This document shows, piece after piece, positions 11,906-23,664 of a stretch of DNA of 64,000 bases; position 1 is the first letter of the stretch, and each line of letters opens with the position of its first letter. The stretch is taken from positions 3,658,001 through 3,722,000 of the forward strand of contig JAGYXB010000135.1 in assembly GCA_022495005.1 (NCBI GenBank), read 5' to 3'. Below the pieces are notes generated by a model that was not told where the DNA came from, did no database searches, and saw only the letters and a program-made list of their open reading frames with translations. The position numbers were made by a program, and so were the translations under genes. The stretch comes from Rhyacophila brunnea (Eukaryota; Arthropoda; Insecta; Trichoptera; Rhyacophilidae).

Positions 11906-12086
11906 TAAAGCGCCGGCTGGACGGCAGTGACTTGCCTGCGCGGTATAGTTTGTGCAAACTAATTTTACAGCGCTTTTCGGTTTCCGCAAGTTACAGTTTT
12001 CCCCTCCATACACACGGGCTTCCCGATAAAAACCGGTTTGCGCGGGTTAGCTTGTGGTAAAGCATGAGCGTCTAGCCGGCGCTTTA
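11906..12086. mobile_element. Short GC-rich MITE with inverted ends
   Basis: TAAAGCGCCGGCTGGACG at the left pairs with CGTCTAGCCGGCGCTTTA at the right (17 of 18). The 181-bp unit stands out by GC content from its surroundings. The interior includes tttacagcgcttttcggttt. TA at the very ends may be the target duplication. No coding capacity. Confidence 0.7.
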
Positions 12087-13237
12087 GACTTCAGGAACAA
12101 TTATTATTAGTTTGCCGATTATATTTTCATAATATGATTCCTATGTAGGTATCCCATTAGATATAGATTCAATGTGTAGAGCTAATGGTTAACAATGATA
12201 TGAAAAGTCTTTTAAGATACCTTTAAGACTGTGGACGTCCATCGGTTTTGTAAAAAAATCGGGAATATAGTATTATTATATTGCAGTATGATTTAGTATG
12301 TAGGTAGAACAAATCTAATTCAGTGAAAATTTATTTATAAACGTCTAATCGAGCGAATAAAATAGTTCACTGGCTCTTTCGCATGAAATAAAAAAGTACA
12401 TCATCACCGCAATTTATAGATCCATTGCTAACAAAGTTACCACAATGTTGTTAAAATATTACTTAAACTCTTTCTGTTTGTGTTGACGATACATAAAATA
12501 ATATAGCTTTTCTGTGCCTAATTAGTCTTTTATAAGACGTTTATGAGTAATAATAACACTTAATTACACCGTAATTATACCGTTATTTCCTTCAAATACA
12601 GAGATAGAAATTTTAACTGCCGTAAATAGCTTTTGTCGAGTAATATAAAATTCAACAGCCTTTAAAGTATACCCTTGAACGTCGGAAAAGTTCAGAACGT
12701 TGAGCTGGCAACACTGCTATTAATAATGAGTGAATGAGATGTTCCATGTTCAAAATAGCCTACATCATTAAAGTATTGAATAATCGATAGCGAAGAAAGG
12801 CGCAATATTTAAAATAATAATACGTTTGAGACGATTCTAAAACAAGATGGCTGTCATTATGGAATATTATAGTAGTAACTAGACAGTTTTAGATTTAAAA
12901 TATTTAGCATAAAGTCGATGGATGCTTCCTTAAAAACAGTTTCAAACAAATAACATTCCCTACAACTATTCTAGCCAATAGATTTATCTAATATGTTTCG
13001 ATCTAATAGGTATAATCTAATATCTAATAATATGATGTTCATATTATGTTTCGAACATAAGCATATTACCATAATTGATGAATTTGGTGAAGACCAAAGA
13101 GTGCTTTTGACGGCTGAATATCATATTAAAAAGTGGTCTTTCATTGTATCTAAAATATAGTATTCAACCAGTCTGTATTCCTTATAATTACATGCACGTG
13201 AAATATGGACATTCAGTAAATAAGAGGTCCAATAGCA
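12087..13237. other. Non-coding interval
   Basis: AT-rich sequence with no open frame above background and no repeat structure recognised. Confidence 0.4.
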
Positions 13238-13370
13238 CAGCATAGATATGAAATATGGAAAGGTGAATGCTGGGTATACCGCGTAATGTCAAAATTAGTT
13301 TGATAACGCAACAAACGAAGGTATACAATGAATTAATAATAGACTTTGCCAACAGCATTAACTATTTTTT
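13238..13370 (+). pseudogene. RTE C-terminal fragment
   Basis: A short stretch translates as the block M-E-R-x-MLGIPRNVKIS…QQTKVYNEL, which aligns with MERCMLGIT…QTRVCNVI of 9127-9220 and MERCMLSITRKD…RQTKVHDVI of 62755-62840. Only ~130 bp of the element remains. Confidence 0.6.
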
Positions 13371-13569
13371 TATTCAAACGAATAATTCGATAAGAAAAAG
13401 ATTTAAGAGTGTAACATTATTTTTATTGTACATACATAATTTGAAAACACGTCTGAGAAATATATAACCAATAAAAAAAAGCTTGGTTCTTGTCGGTCAA
13501 AGTTTAGTATGCACTATTTATATACGATCTTAACGGCCTATTTTCACCCTTCGCTACTGAAACATTTTA

Positions 13570-14300
13570 ATAATATAGAAATGTGAAAGCTGGTCGCCAT
13601 AGATCAGAACTTTGAAACCAGTTTCGGTTTATTTATTTATTTAGAAAAAAATACAGCGATTGGCCAATGCACCATAATATTATATAATACATACAAATTA
13701 ATTATACAAATGACTTAATTATTAATTACAACCAATATAACTAGGCAGTAGAAGAGAAAGTATGATCTTATGTAAATATTCAAGTGAAATGATAAAAAAA
13801 TTAAGTATAAATTTAGTTTAAAAAAATCAAATTTTATGGGTACCATCAAACAGGTCAATCACACGATACACAGCATCATGAAACATTACGTCCGTCCTGC
13901 GACGGGTATCATGAATACCGCAGAGTTACGAGTGCTATAATTGGCGGGAACGTGAAAATTAATATTTGCCGGTGTAGACGGATTGTAAATGAACCCAGGA
14001 AAAAGTAAAAAGAAATGCTTTAAAAGAACAATCACTCGTTACTTGTTTACGACTTAAAGACGGCCAGGCAAAAAATACAAAGCCCGTCGAACATTACTAA
14101 TATTGAATGCGAGTTTTGTTTATTTGAAAAACTTTAATACAGATATAAGTATTGAAAATAACGTATTCTTTAACACGTGCTTACGTGTATGCTGTATTTA
14201 TCCACACTCAAGAATTATACCTTCTGACTGCCACACCCAGAAGCACCCAGTTCACTTATTTTTGTGTTTTCTTGTCAATGCTTATGCGCCACTATTGAGT
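13570..14300 (+). repeat. Dispersed repeat, copy 2 with internal insertion
   Basis: Shares ordered blocks with 10540-10880: gtgaaagctggtcgccatag, then ttgaaaataacgtattcttt, cactcaagaattatac and ttatttttgtgttttcttg. The intervening part (about 13640-14100) has no counterpart in copy 1. The 71-codon frame at 14103-14318 lies inside it and is not a gene. Confidence 0.5.
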
Positions 14301-14319
14301 GGTTTATACATACATTAGT

Positions 14320-15059
14320 ACATTAGTTACAGACTAGTATAGAGTAGTAGTAGTTATAGAGTACATACATTAGTTCTAACGGGGTTTTTTCAAACATTTT
14401 TTTTTGTTTTAAAGAAACATTGGAATCGTATTTTAAGATGCCAATACGTTATACGTGATACCGGAATATTATAAAATTTAGTAAAAGAAAATGAAATAAG
14501 ATTCATATAAGATTAAAAAATAAATAATAACAGTAGGTGTTAATCTTATAAAATTTGATTATTAATGGTTTATGGTTTAACACTACAGCGTGGTCCAATA
14601 TTTACAACTAAAAGGTGTTAAATCAGCAATTTCGATGAATATATTTTATTTATACATAATCGTGTAAAACCACACATAATATTCAGAATGTTTAACGTAT
14701 TCCATCTATAAACATTTCGCTTTATTGCTCCGTAAAACTGGTAAATATTAAAATAAATAATGAAGATTGCGCGGTCGAAACAACAAATAATACCCACCAC
14801 ACTGGAGCGTCGAGTTGGTTTTCAAAACCTACCACCGCCTCTTCAAGATTAATAAAAAAAAGTACTTATTAAAATGGAATAAAATATATAAAGTTAAGTC
14901 TTGGACATTACGAGCCAACGAAAGGGAAATTCTCAACGTATTTGCGATTATGTGTTACGTGTTTGTTTTTTTCAAAGTTTGGGTATTTGTTTCACTTCTA
15001 TTACTAACTATTCACCACTGATTTGGCCTGGTGTAGTGTTAAAAAATAAATGTATACAT
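14320..15059. other. Non-coding interval
   Basis: Short frames at 14618-14800, 14815-15021 and 14901-15104 show no domain; nothing else recognised. Confidence 0.4.
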
Positions 15060-15195
15060 AAGTTTGTATTAATAGATTTTGTATTTACGAGGAATGGATT
15101 TTAGCCACTTTGCCCTACCTATTAGGTCCATATTCGGGTCCAAACATACACGAAAAAACAACATGTGAATTTGCCAGTCCCAGGATTCTGCTGGA
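15060..15195 (-). repeat. SINE family 2 fragment
   Basis: Reverse-complemented, it contains atggacctaataggt, aaagtggctaaaatccatt and cctcgtaaat, matching in order the body of the SINE at 30390-30625 (atggacctaataggttgaga, aagtggctgacatccatttc). The tRNA-like head is degraded. Confidence 0.6.
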
Positions 15196-15616
15196 AAAAA
15201 TGTGACGGTAAAAAACAAACGTGGTCATCTCCATCACATGTGAAACTGAGTAAATCAACTTTTTTGTTTTTGTGGTTAATTTGAACCCGTGAGTTAATAA
15301 TTTCCTAATTTATGATTATATTTTATTTAAAGAATACGATTTAAACAATGCTCAATAATCGCGGATCCTTAATAAACAAGATATTTACGATTTTATGTTG
15401 GAGATGGCTATGTTTGTTTTGTATCATCTGGATTTGACATAAATACTATTGGAGATAGACAGTTTTGTTTTGTATTCGATCGGTTTGTTTTGTATTCTTA
15501 CAAACAGGGTTGTGTTAAAATGGGTGCCGGACGAAATCCCGAATGTCAAAATCCCGAATGGCCGAAATCCCAAATGGCCGAAATCCCGAAAAATAAAAAT
15601 ATATAAACAGTATTAA

Positions 15617-16320
15617 TTTTCAACCAGCGGTTCCCCAATAGGCGGCGCTTTTTCTCGATTGTATAATTAATCTAGATAATTAAAATAGTAGTATTAAAAA
15701 CTATTATTAATTATGGAATGAAGCAACAAAATAATTTTCAACCAGCGGCACCCCAAAAAGGGGCGCTTTTTCTCGATTGTATAATTTAACTAGATAATTA
15801 AAATAGTAGTATTAAAAACTATTATTAATTATAGAATGAAGCAAAAAAATAATTTTCAACCAGCGGTACCCTAATAGGCGGCGCTTTATCTAGAGTGTGT
15901 AATTTAACAAGATAATTAAAATAGTTACAATAAAAACTATTAATATTTATGGAATCAAGCAACAAAATAATTTTCAACCAGTGGCACCCCAAAAGGCGGC
16001 GCTTTTTCTCGATTGTATAATTTAACTAGATAATGAAAATAGTAGTATTAAAAACTATTATTAATTATAGAATGAAGCAAAAAATATTTTTTAACCAGTA
16101 GTACCCCAATAAGCGGCGCTTTTTCTAGAGTGTGTAATTTAACAAGATAATTAAAATAGTTATATAAAACTATTATTTATTATGGAATGAAGCAAGAAAA
16201 TAATTTTCAACCAGCGGTACCCTAATAGGCGGCGCTTTTTCTAGAGTGTGTAATTTAACAAGATAATTAAAATAGTTATATAAAAACTATTATTAATTAT
16301 GGAATGAAGCAAGAAAATAA
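15617..16320 (+). repeat. Tandem ~118-bp repeat, left arm (6 units)
   Basis: The landmark ttttcaaccagcgg recurs at about 15617, 15735, 15853, 15971, 16088 and 16204. Each unit also has ggcggcgctttttctcga, an AT-rich middle with taattaaaatag, and attatggaatgaagcaa. Two variants of the middle alternate (ctcgattgtataa and ctagagtgtgtaa), suggesting amplification of dimers. Confidence 0.85.
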
Positions 16321-16910
16321 TTTTCATTCCATAATTAATAATAGTTTTTATATAACTATTTTAATTATCTAGTTAAATTATACAATCGAAAAAAAGCGCC
16401 TCCTTTTGGGGTGCCGCTGGTTGAAAATTATTTTCTGGCTTCATTCCATAATTAATAATAGTTTTTATATAACCATTTTAATTATCTTGTTAAATTATGC
16501 AATCGAGGAAAAGCGCCGCGTATTGGGGTGCCGCTGGTTGAAAATTATTTTGTTGCTTCATTCCATAATAAATAATAGTTTTTAAATAACTATTTTAATT
16601 ATCTTGTTAAATTACTTACTCAAGAAAATGCGCCGCCTATTGGGGTACTGGTTGAAAATTATTTTGTTGCATCATTCCATAATTAATAATAGTTTTTTAT
16701 ATAACTATTCTAATTATCTTGTTAAATTACACACTCTAGAAAAAGCGCCGCCTATTGGGGTACCGCTGGTTGAAAATTATTTTGTTGCATCATTCCATAA
16801 TCAATAATAGTTTTTCATATAACTATTCCAATTATCTTGTTAAATTACACACTCTAGAAAAAGCGCCGCCTATTGGGGTGCCGCTGGTTGAAAACTATTA
16901 CTGTTTATAT
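16321..16910 (-). repeat. Tandem ~118-bp repeat, right arm (5 units, inverted)
   Basis: The complement landmark ctggttgaaaa recurs at about 16418, 16534, 16648, 16767 and 16882, with aagcgccgcctattgggg beside it in most units. The units mirror the left arm across ~16320, so a transcript could fold into a stem of over 500 bp. Confidence 0.85.
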
Positions 16911-17019
16911 TTTTTTATTTTTCAGGATTTCGGCCTTTGGGCTTCCGGCCATTCGGGATTTCGGCTTTCGGGATTTCGGCATTCGGGATTTCGGCCCTTC
17001 GGGATTTTGACCGGCACCC

Positions 17020-18060
17020 GAAAAAAACAACATTATAAATGTATAACTTATTTCATATTTACAACTAACACTTCATAATTTGAAAATTATAATTGGGTTT
17101 ATGAATTTATTTTGAGTTTTATGATATTAGAATTAAAGGTAACTAAACAAACATAACAATATTTTTGAATAAAAATATATAAAAAAATAAAGATGACTGA
17201 ACCAGTTTACACGATATTATGCAGCTTTAAAACTGAACATAAAATATGAACAGCCAAGGCACAGCCCTGAGGTTCTAAAATGCTAACTGTCGTAAAACGT
17301 TTGAAAATCAAAATTTACTTACCGTTTTTCAGTCTTCTTTGAACGTTTAATGGTATAATTTGATCTGGTTAACTTTCGTGCATTATCTGGAGACACTATT
17401 TCAAACTTTATTTAGATTATTTTCCATTCTTTGACAATTATTTCGCTTAAAAACTTGAAGAGCACATCGTATACACAGAGAAAACTTTTTGCTGATGGGA
17501 GTCATCTTGATAAAATGCCACGACATGATTGGCCATTTTGAAAAAGTGCTACGTCGTTATTGGCCAAGACGAATGTGACCACGTTTGATATAAAAAATCA
17601 ATGGATATGACTAAGTTTGAAAAAAATCACATCTTTTATTTGATTTTTTGAAGCAGAAATTGAGGAGATAGCCATGTCTTAACTAAATAATATTATATAA
17701 AACAACACAAGCAATCATACCAACCAAAAATCTCAAAAAAGTCATTGACTGGAGATGGCCACGTTTGTTTTTTAACGTCACAAATGCATTGTGTGTTTGA
17801 TCATGTGCAAGGGCTCAATGGGTTGGGTGAATGGTTAATAACAATCCTTTGTAACACGACGGTTCAAATAATTTACAATTTTAAATGCTATAAACTCTAT
17901 TTCAGTAACATCCCGTGAGGGTAGGCAAATCATGTGCTGCTTAAGGGCGGTAAATAAAGGAAGGAATGCGAATATTGCAATTTAGGGAGTAGATATTTTT
18001 GTTCACATCAGCGTTGACAATATATTCTTACTTCAAATGTCAATCGATGTGCACGTCAAA
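17020..18060. other. Non-coding interval with GGAGAT motifs
   Basis: Contains two copies of a motif also found left of the foldback: 17664-17683 (ggagatagccatgtct) and 17750-17782. Otherwise I see no gene or RNA. Confidence 0.45.
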
Positions 18061-18064
18061 TATT

Positions 18065-18235
18065 AGGGTTAGGTTACCGCATTGGATCTAAACACATTGA
18101 AATAAAACATTATGTGAATTTGAGCAGGTTTGGATCCTGTCGGGCGTCGTATTTTTTCAAATTATATAATGTTCAATAAAAGAATGTTACATTCTTAAAT
18201 CTTGTGAATTATTTTTTGAATAAAAAAATAGTTTA
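18065..18235 (+). repeat. SINE relic with the tail of the 131-852 family
   Basis: A degenerate B-box region (caggtttggatcctgtc, 18124-18140) is followed by aattatataatgttcaat and a tail, ttcttaaatcttgtgaatta. That tail is nearly identical to 870-893 and to 49640-49668, linking the three as one SINE family. Confidence 0.55.
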
Positions 18236-18689
18236 TTGTTTAGATGTAGTTAGTAAGAGATATGGTGTTAGGAAAGAAAGCGCGCAATATTTACCGCACA
18301 TCCAATGATCGCCTATTTTATTGCACGAAATAAAAGCTTGCGGCCGATTTGGCGAAATGAAAATCAAAAATGTGACGCAATCCAGACTTCATTCGAAATT
18401 TTATCGTCTTCATATTTCACTTTATCAGGATGGCAGACGACTGACAAAGGCCACGTGTTGGAAGTTACTCCAGGAGACGAAAACTTTATTTAAGGATACC
18501 GACTTGTTTGAATCAAAATAAACTTCTTAGTATTTTATATGATAACACCACTGTTCGTTAAAGAAGAATGCTCAACTGTAAAATATAAGTGAATTCTACA
18601 ATGGCCAATTGTGATGTACTGTAAACTAAAATATTGTTATGTTTAAGAATTAAGTTTACATAAATAATGAAAAAGTTATACTCAAAGTA

Positions 18690-18850
18690 CATTAAACGAA
18701 CACAGGGACGCCCTAAGAGTTAATACCCGCTGGATAGACAGATACTATACATAGCAACGAAAAACTAGGGACCGATAACATTGGAGGGAGCTAATGGAGT
18801 CCTTCATCCAGCGGTAGGTCAACACCGGCTGATGATGTTGATGACATAAC
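18690..18850 (+). pseudogene. RTE-like 3' end
   Basis: Reads KRTQGRPKS and, after a frame change, RWID; then a block like CTPSSSG and a gatgatgttgatgac tail. It is the last ~150 bp of an RTE-type copy equivalent to 9320-9480. Confidence 0.6.
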
Positions 18851-19439
18851 GAATTTATTTATCTCGGTTGGGTTTATTTTAGTATAAAGTTTCGTAGCAT
18901 CCCCGTAGGTGTCGATCCGCATAGTTCCGTTCCAAATTGTTAATGTTGATCTTGTCTCGCAAAAACAAGTCGTTCGATCTTATGTACTACAATGTATTAG
19001 AAAAATAATTTTAAATGCAATTTTGTCTCATAAGTATTTCCGGGATAAAGGGGAAATGGTTTAATATCCCAGCTATTTAGCACCCTTATTTTTATTACAA
19101 TCTCCCATTCTTCTCTGACGATATTCACTCCTTAATTCTAAGCAGATGGTATCACACGGTACTTAGAAGAATCCTTGTCTCTCACCAGTCTTTTTGCGGC
19201 TTCCCTTGTCAAGACAACATCACGTACCTTTGCCGTATACACTATGTGGATGGCTTGAAGAATAGGCAGCTTAAAATTTTCTTTAGGCATCAGTTATAAT
19301 AAGTAAGATTAAAAATCATATACACTGTCGTCTTAATTTAAATAGTATGACCACACAATAGTTACTTTGTCAGTTATATGTTTTTTTAGAATTATTAATA
19401 ACCATGTCCTTGCTTTTTCGTACAAGGTGGTTTTTAGTA

Positions 19440-19566
19440 ATTTTGAACAATCACAAACACCCAGGTTTTGAGAAAAACACATAAATATTGTGTGTCCTGA
19501 CCGGGAATCGAACCCAGGAACTCTCGGGTGGGAGGCAAGCGCATTACGCACTGCACCACGAGAGCC
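19440..19566 (-). repeat. SINE family 1, best-preserved copy
   Basis: On the minus strand it reads GGCTCTCGTGGTGCAGTGCG, then an exact B-box region (GGGTTCGATTCCCGG, 19499-19513), then a body of gtgtttttctcaaaacctgg and gtgtttgtgattg. The head resembles a tRNA with A and B boxes; the A box has one mismatch. Diverged copies lie at 51450-51600, 52372-52446 and 57685-57893. The short frames over it are not genes. Confidence 0.75.
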
Positions 19567-22010
19567 GCCTGTTTCTTATATGTTACTTAGTGGGTATCAT
19601 TCTATATATTCATTTTTGGTGATATTATTCTACTTGTATAATAACTGTAATTTTTTAATTGTGCTAGAAAAACCAAAAAGAATTGAAAGAAAGAATCTAA
19701 TATGTTAAATATTTTTTTTTATCGTGAATAACCAAATCCAATAATGCGAATATTAATATCGAATGGTGAATGGATAACGAGTTAATTTCGATTCGAAATT
19801 GGGAAGATTAAAATCACACGGTGGACTCACTGCTACTGTAATAATAATTGACAATTTGCGTAGGGCTTCTCCGATTTGCTTTTCATGTACCTACTTATTC
19901 CAGGTAAAGAAATTTTCACCGAAAATCGAATTTTGGCAGAAATTTCTTGACCTGATTTTATGTATCCTCATTCCACCTCAATGTGTAGGTATAGGTAATA
20001 CATATTTTAAGATTTTTACGAAATTCCTATCTGTACTATGTAGGTTAGCTTTAATATATTATGGAATTTGATAACATGGCGTTATTTTGACGTGCTTTTG
20101 GGTGGATTTATTGATTGTCCTTAATTTTGAAAATTGGAAGATGATACCTTTAACGACATTCATAATAATTATTCTTATAGTTGAGGGTTGCAAAATCCGC
20201 TGTTTGGAGCGTCTTCTTTATACTCATTGATCTTCTATCATTTATTTCTGCAGTACGTGGTTCTGAAGGCATTAGTAGTGGTAGACACCATGGTATCTTT
20301 CACGTATGTACATTAATGAGTTTGCATCTTTCCACTTCTTCTTCGCCTTCAGACTCTTCCGGTGAATGCCACGTTTTCTAGATTATCGGTATTCTTAAAG
20401 CAATAAGCAAAAAAAAAATGAAAAAGCTTGTCCTAGTTGTGCAGCTCCTTCAGAATATAAGCGTTAGTACAGTTGGTCATCTATGGGATTCGGTGCATCT
20501 TTATAAGGATCTTAAATCTGGTTAAGGAAGGCTTAGAAGTTATAGTCTAATATAAAAAAAAATGTTGAGGTTCTCAAATTAATGAGAAAAGACCGACAGG
20601 TTTTACGCGGTATCAAAACAAGATAACTACATTAGCTACATCGAGAAAAATACAGCACTAGGTACCTCCTTATTATCCAAGGAAATATCAATGAACCCAG
20701 CTCTTCTAAGCTGTTCCGGCTAGCAGATGATAGATCTAAAATTTTTCTGATGATGATCGACATTCAATAGGAGATGGCACGAGAAGAAAAAAACATATAA
20801 ATTTATTGAAGATTTGTTGTTTTCCTTTTATCCATGTAATTTGCTTATGGTTTCCCTGGTAGTAGAGCGTCAATACGATAGTGGATGATAACTAAACACA
20901 GTAAAATTATGCATATTTATATAGGCAGGATATATAGCGCACACGGAATACACATTTAAATAAAACAAGGAATTCTATGTATATATTTTTAATTACTGAA
21001 ATAGATTTTTGACACAATATATAATTTATGGAATCTGCTTTCCTTGAATAAATTATAAAACAAGATTTTACAATTACTGAACAAGTTCTATAGTACAGTG
21101 TTTTTAGACTCACAGCATGATATTGCTCCTTTAGATTTTATTGGTGTACCTTATTTTCATGACGAATTTTCTATTTTAAGTCTTCTAATATGCCAATCGA
21201 AAAAAAAACTTTCGGTTCCAGATAGAACAATTTTTCTCGTCTCAATGACAAACACAACATTATTTTATGTCATATCGCATATTAGAAATTATAGTATTCA
21301 TTCAAAATATACTACGTGCATCAAAATTGTAAATAATACGCAAATAGGTCAAATATTTTTAACGAAATTAAGTTCTACGCGGTCTTCAAATCTTTACCAT
21401 ACAAATAGATGTACGCAAATCTAAGTTTGGTGAAATAAAATATATTGTTATATTTCCCAAACACATATAGTAACTACATGAATATATGTTCATATTCATA
21501 CACACGAACGCAATATCCGAACATGAAATTATAATGTGCCAAATCCAATTCACCGTTAAATTCACAACCCCTCACTACATAATTAAACCAAATCTGTATT
21601 TAACGTACTTACCTACCCTAGAGAATTATATCATGCATTGCCGATGATTTCTACTGGATCTAATTATTATAACTACACAGTATGCTGAATGTATTATCTT
21701 ACATATAAATACGAGATACCAGTAGGTATTGCGTATTATATTAAAATATGTGGTATGTAATTACTGGAAGCCGGCATTCGGTTACAATATTTTAATAATT
21801 ATAGCGGCGGAGTTACTGTGGGCGAATCAGATTTAACGATTTTCCGTGATTAACACGGTTTATTTCTGTATGGGACGGGATAAGTCTGATAGTGAGATAA
21901 GTCTTCCAATCTTCATATTCTTGACTTGAGTTAGCAAAACGCTTGGTTTTGTTATGAGAGTCTCAAGATCATTGAAAAATGTCCGAGTTCAACGTACAAT
22001 ATACGTATCG
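19567..22010. other. Non-coding interval
   Basis: Short open frames (for example 20181-20381, 21098-21424) have no recognisable domains. Around 20640-20760 a segment ends in ttctgatgatgatcgac and might be an RTE 3' tail, but too little protein signal remains. Confidence 0.35.
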
Positions 22011-22014
22011 TTAA

Positions 22015-22378
22015 GAGCATGCTTCAGTGAAACGGCGAATAATTTTCAACTATGGGTGCGATGAAATTTCGGACTGGCTGCCAATCGGAGAGCGAAAGTC
22101 GAGCTGTGAACACGTCAATTTGTTTTGTGATGGCGTCGGGGGAATTAATTCTTAAATCGTGTAAAGATGACTAAAAAACGTTACCTATTTACTTAAAAAA
22201 TGAAACATGTCAATGAATATATTATTATTATTACTGATAGAACAATAAACATAACATTAAATGGACGCATGTTGAATTTTTATGACAAATTATGTTTTGT
22301 TCTGCACGCGTCGTTTGCACAATCTTCGCGTCGCGTAGTCACGATCGTTTTAGACCGTGCCCCAGTTGAAGTATAGCC
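22015..22378 (+). mobile_element. TTAA-flanked MITE, copy B (364 bp)
   Basis: TTAA lies at 22011-22014 and 22379-22382. The ends GAGCATGCTTCAGTGAA and TTGAAGTATAGCC are inverted repeats. It is colinear with copies A, C and D and carries no open frame of note. Confidence 0.8.
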
Positions 22379-22382
22379 TTAA

Positions 22383-23656
22383 TAATTATTATCAGTGGTG
22401 AAGACTCTGTACTAGACGATTATTAAATCCTACCTTAATAAAATATATAATTAATTATATTTAACACATATGCACAATATGTATACGTAATATAATGTAA
22501 CAGTGTCGCAATACGTCCACCTGTAGATACGGTGCTTCGTATATTTACCACTAATACTAGTGCATTCAAAGTCTGAAATAATCTGTACGTAAACATATTA
22601 TATTTTTGAATATAATATTGTACCGTCAAATCATCGTAATAAATCGGAAAATTGCGCCAAAGTTGAAAGGTTCCAATTATCAACATTCAAGAAAATAATT
22701 AAACATTACATAGCTTTAAAAAAATCCTTTTTATATATATTATATTGACATATTTTTAAAATACTACGTTGACATTTTAGTCTAAATTACAATATTTACT
22801 TCAATGTTGTAAATAAAAATCGTATACAATTTAATTAGATCATTACTGTGTGCAAAAGTAGCACAGCATTTTATAATATATGTACATACAATTTACTTCA
22901 CGGTGAAATGTTCAACGAACAACGCGTTATTTGATTAAAAACTAGGTAGGTATCTTAGACTAGTAGGTATACTTTGTTTCCAAGACAACAGCTTACGTTT
23001 GAACTGTGCTACGGCCAACTACATACATATAAAAAAAATACATGTAACCGGATCGGACATATAGTTCCTTTACTAATGATTGATATTATTTCAACCAATA
23101 TCACACGTTAAACTACATATGAGTATATTTCAGTGTTGTTTTTACGAAAACACGAATTTAAAAAAAAAATATATAAGTATATGAAAACTTATTCCTGAAT
23201 TATAAACACAGTCTTACATAATATAGCTACAAATGTGATAGTGATGGGGCATAATAATAATACATTAATATTTATAAAGCTGTTTTTCAGTTGATACATT
23301 AAACATGTATCCATTTTAAAATCTAATTTTTCATCGCCTCATCAGAGCGCGTGGATTTTCTTTTATAGAATTAGACGGATGGAAAATGTTTATAATAATA
23401 CACTCTCGCGTTTGTCGATTCAAACCGCAGACACGTGGTGCTTACGTTGGGTATTTTAGTAAACGCCTTCGGCACGTCATCTGGAATGTAAGTGACTCCA
23501 TTTCTAAGAACAATGTAATACTATGTGATATACCCTCTAGAATGAAGAGTACTTATGTTTTATGTGTGTGATCAAATTTATTGAATTCCGAATTTGAATT
23601 CGAATGTTGGACGAAGGCTTCCCCGAGTTTTTGTCACGTACTTGACGAGTTTATTG
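22383..23656. other. Non-coding interval
   Basis: AT-rich; the frames at 22435-22686 and 23386-23571 resemble no family. No repeat structure seen. Confidence 0.4.
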
Positions 23657-23664
23657 ATCTAGAG

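Larger units (their letters stand above)
15522..17019. mobile_element. Large foldback element with minisatellite arms
   Basis: The 1,498-bp unit begins GGGTGCCGG and ends CCGGCACCC. Inside each end is a cluster of short repeats of the form cgaatggccgaaatccc (left 15531-15590) or its complement (right 16925-17010). Then come opposed arrays: six units on the left (spacing 116-118 bp) and five on the right in reverse orientation, meeting near 16320. The architecture resembles FB/Galileo-type foldback elements. No transposase is present. The 67- and 107-codon frames at 16604 and 16755 are translations of the array. I could not identify a convincing target duplication. Confidence 0.85.

Noticed and set aside
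16604..17078. Open frames of 67 and 107 codons with repeated HTLEKAPPIGVPL-type peptide
   Set aside because: They are translations of the inverted ~118-bp array of the foldback element, not a repeat protein.
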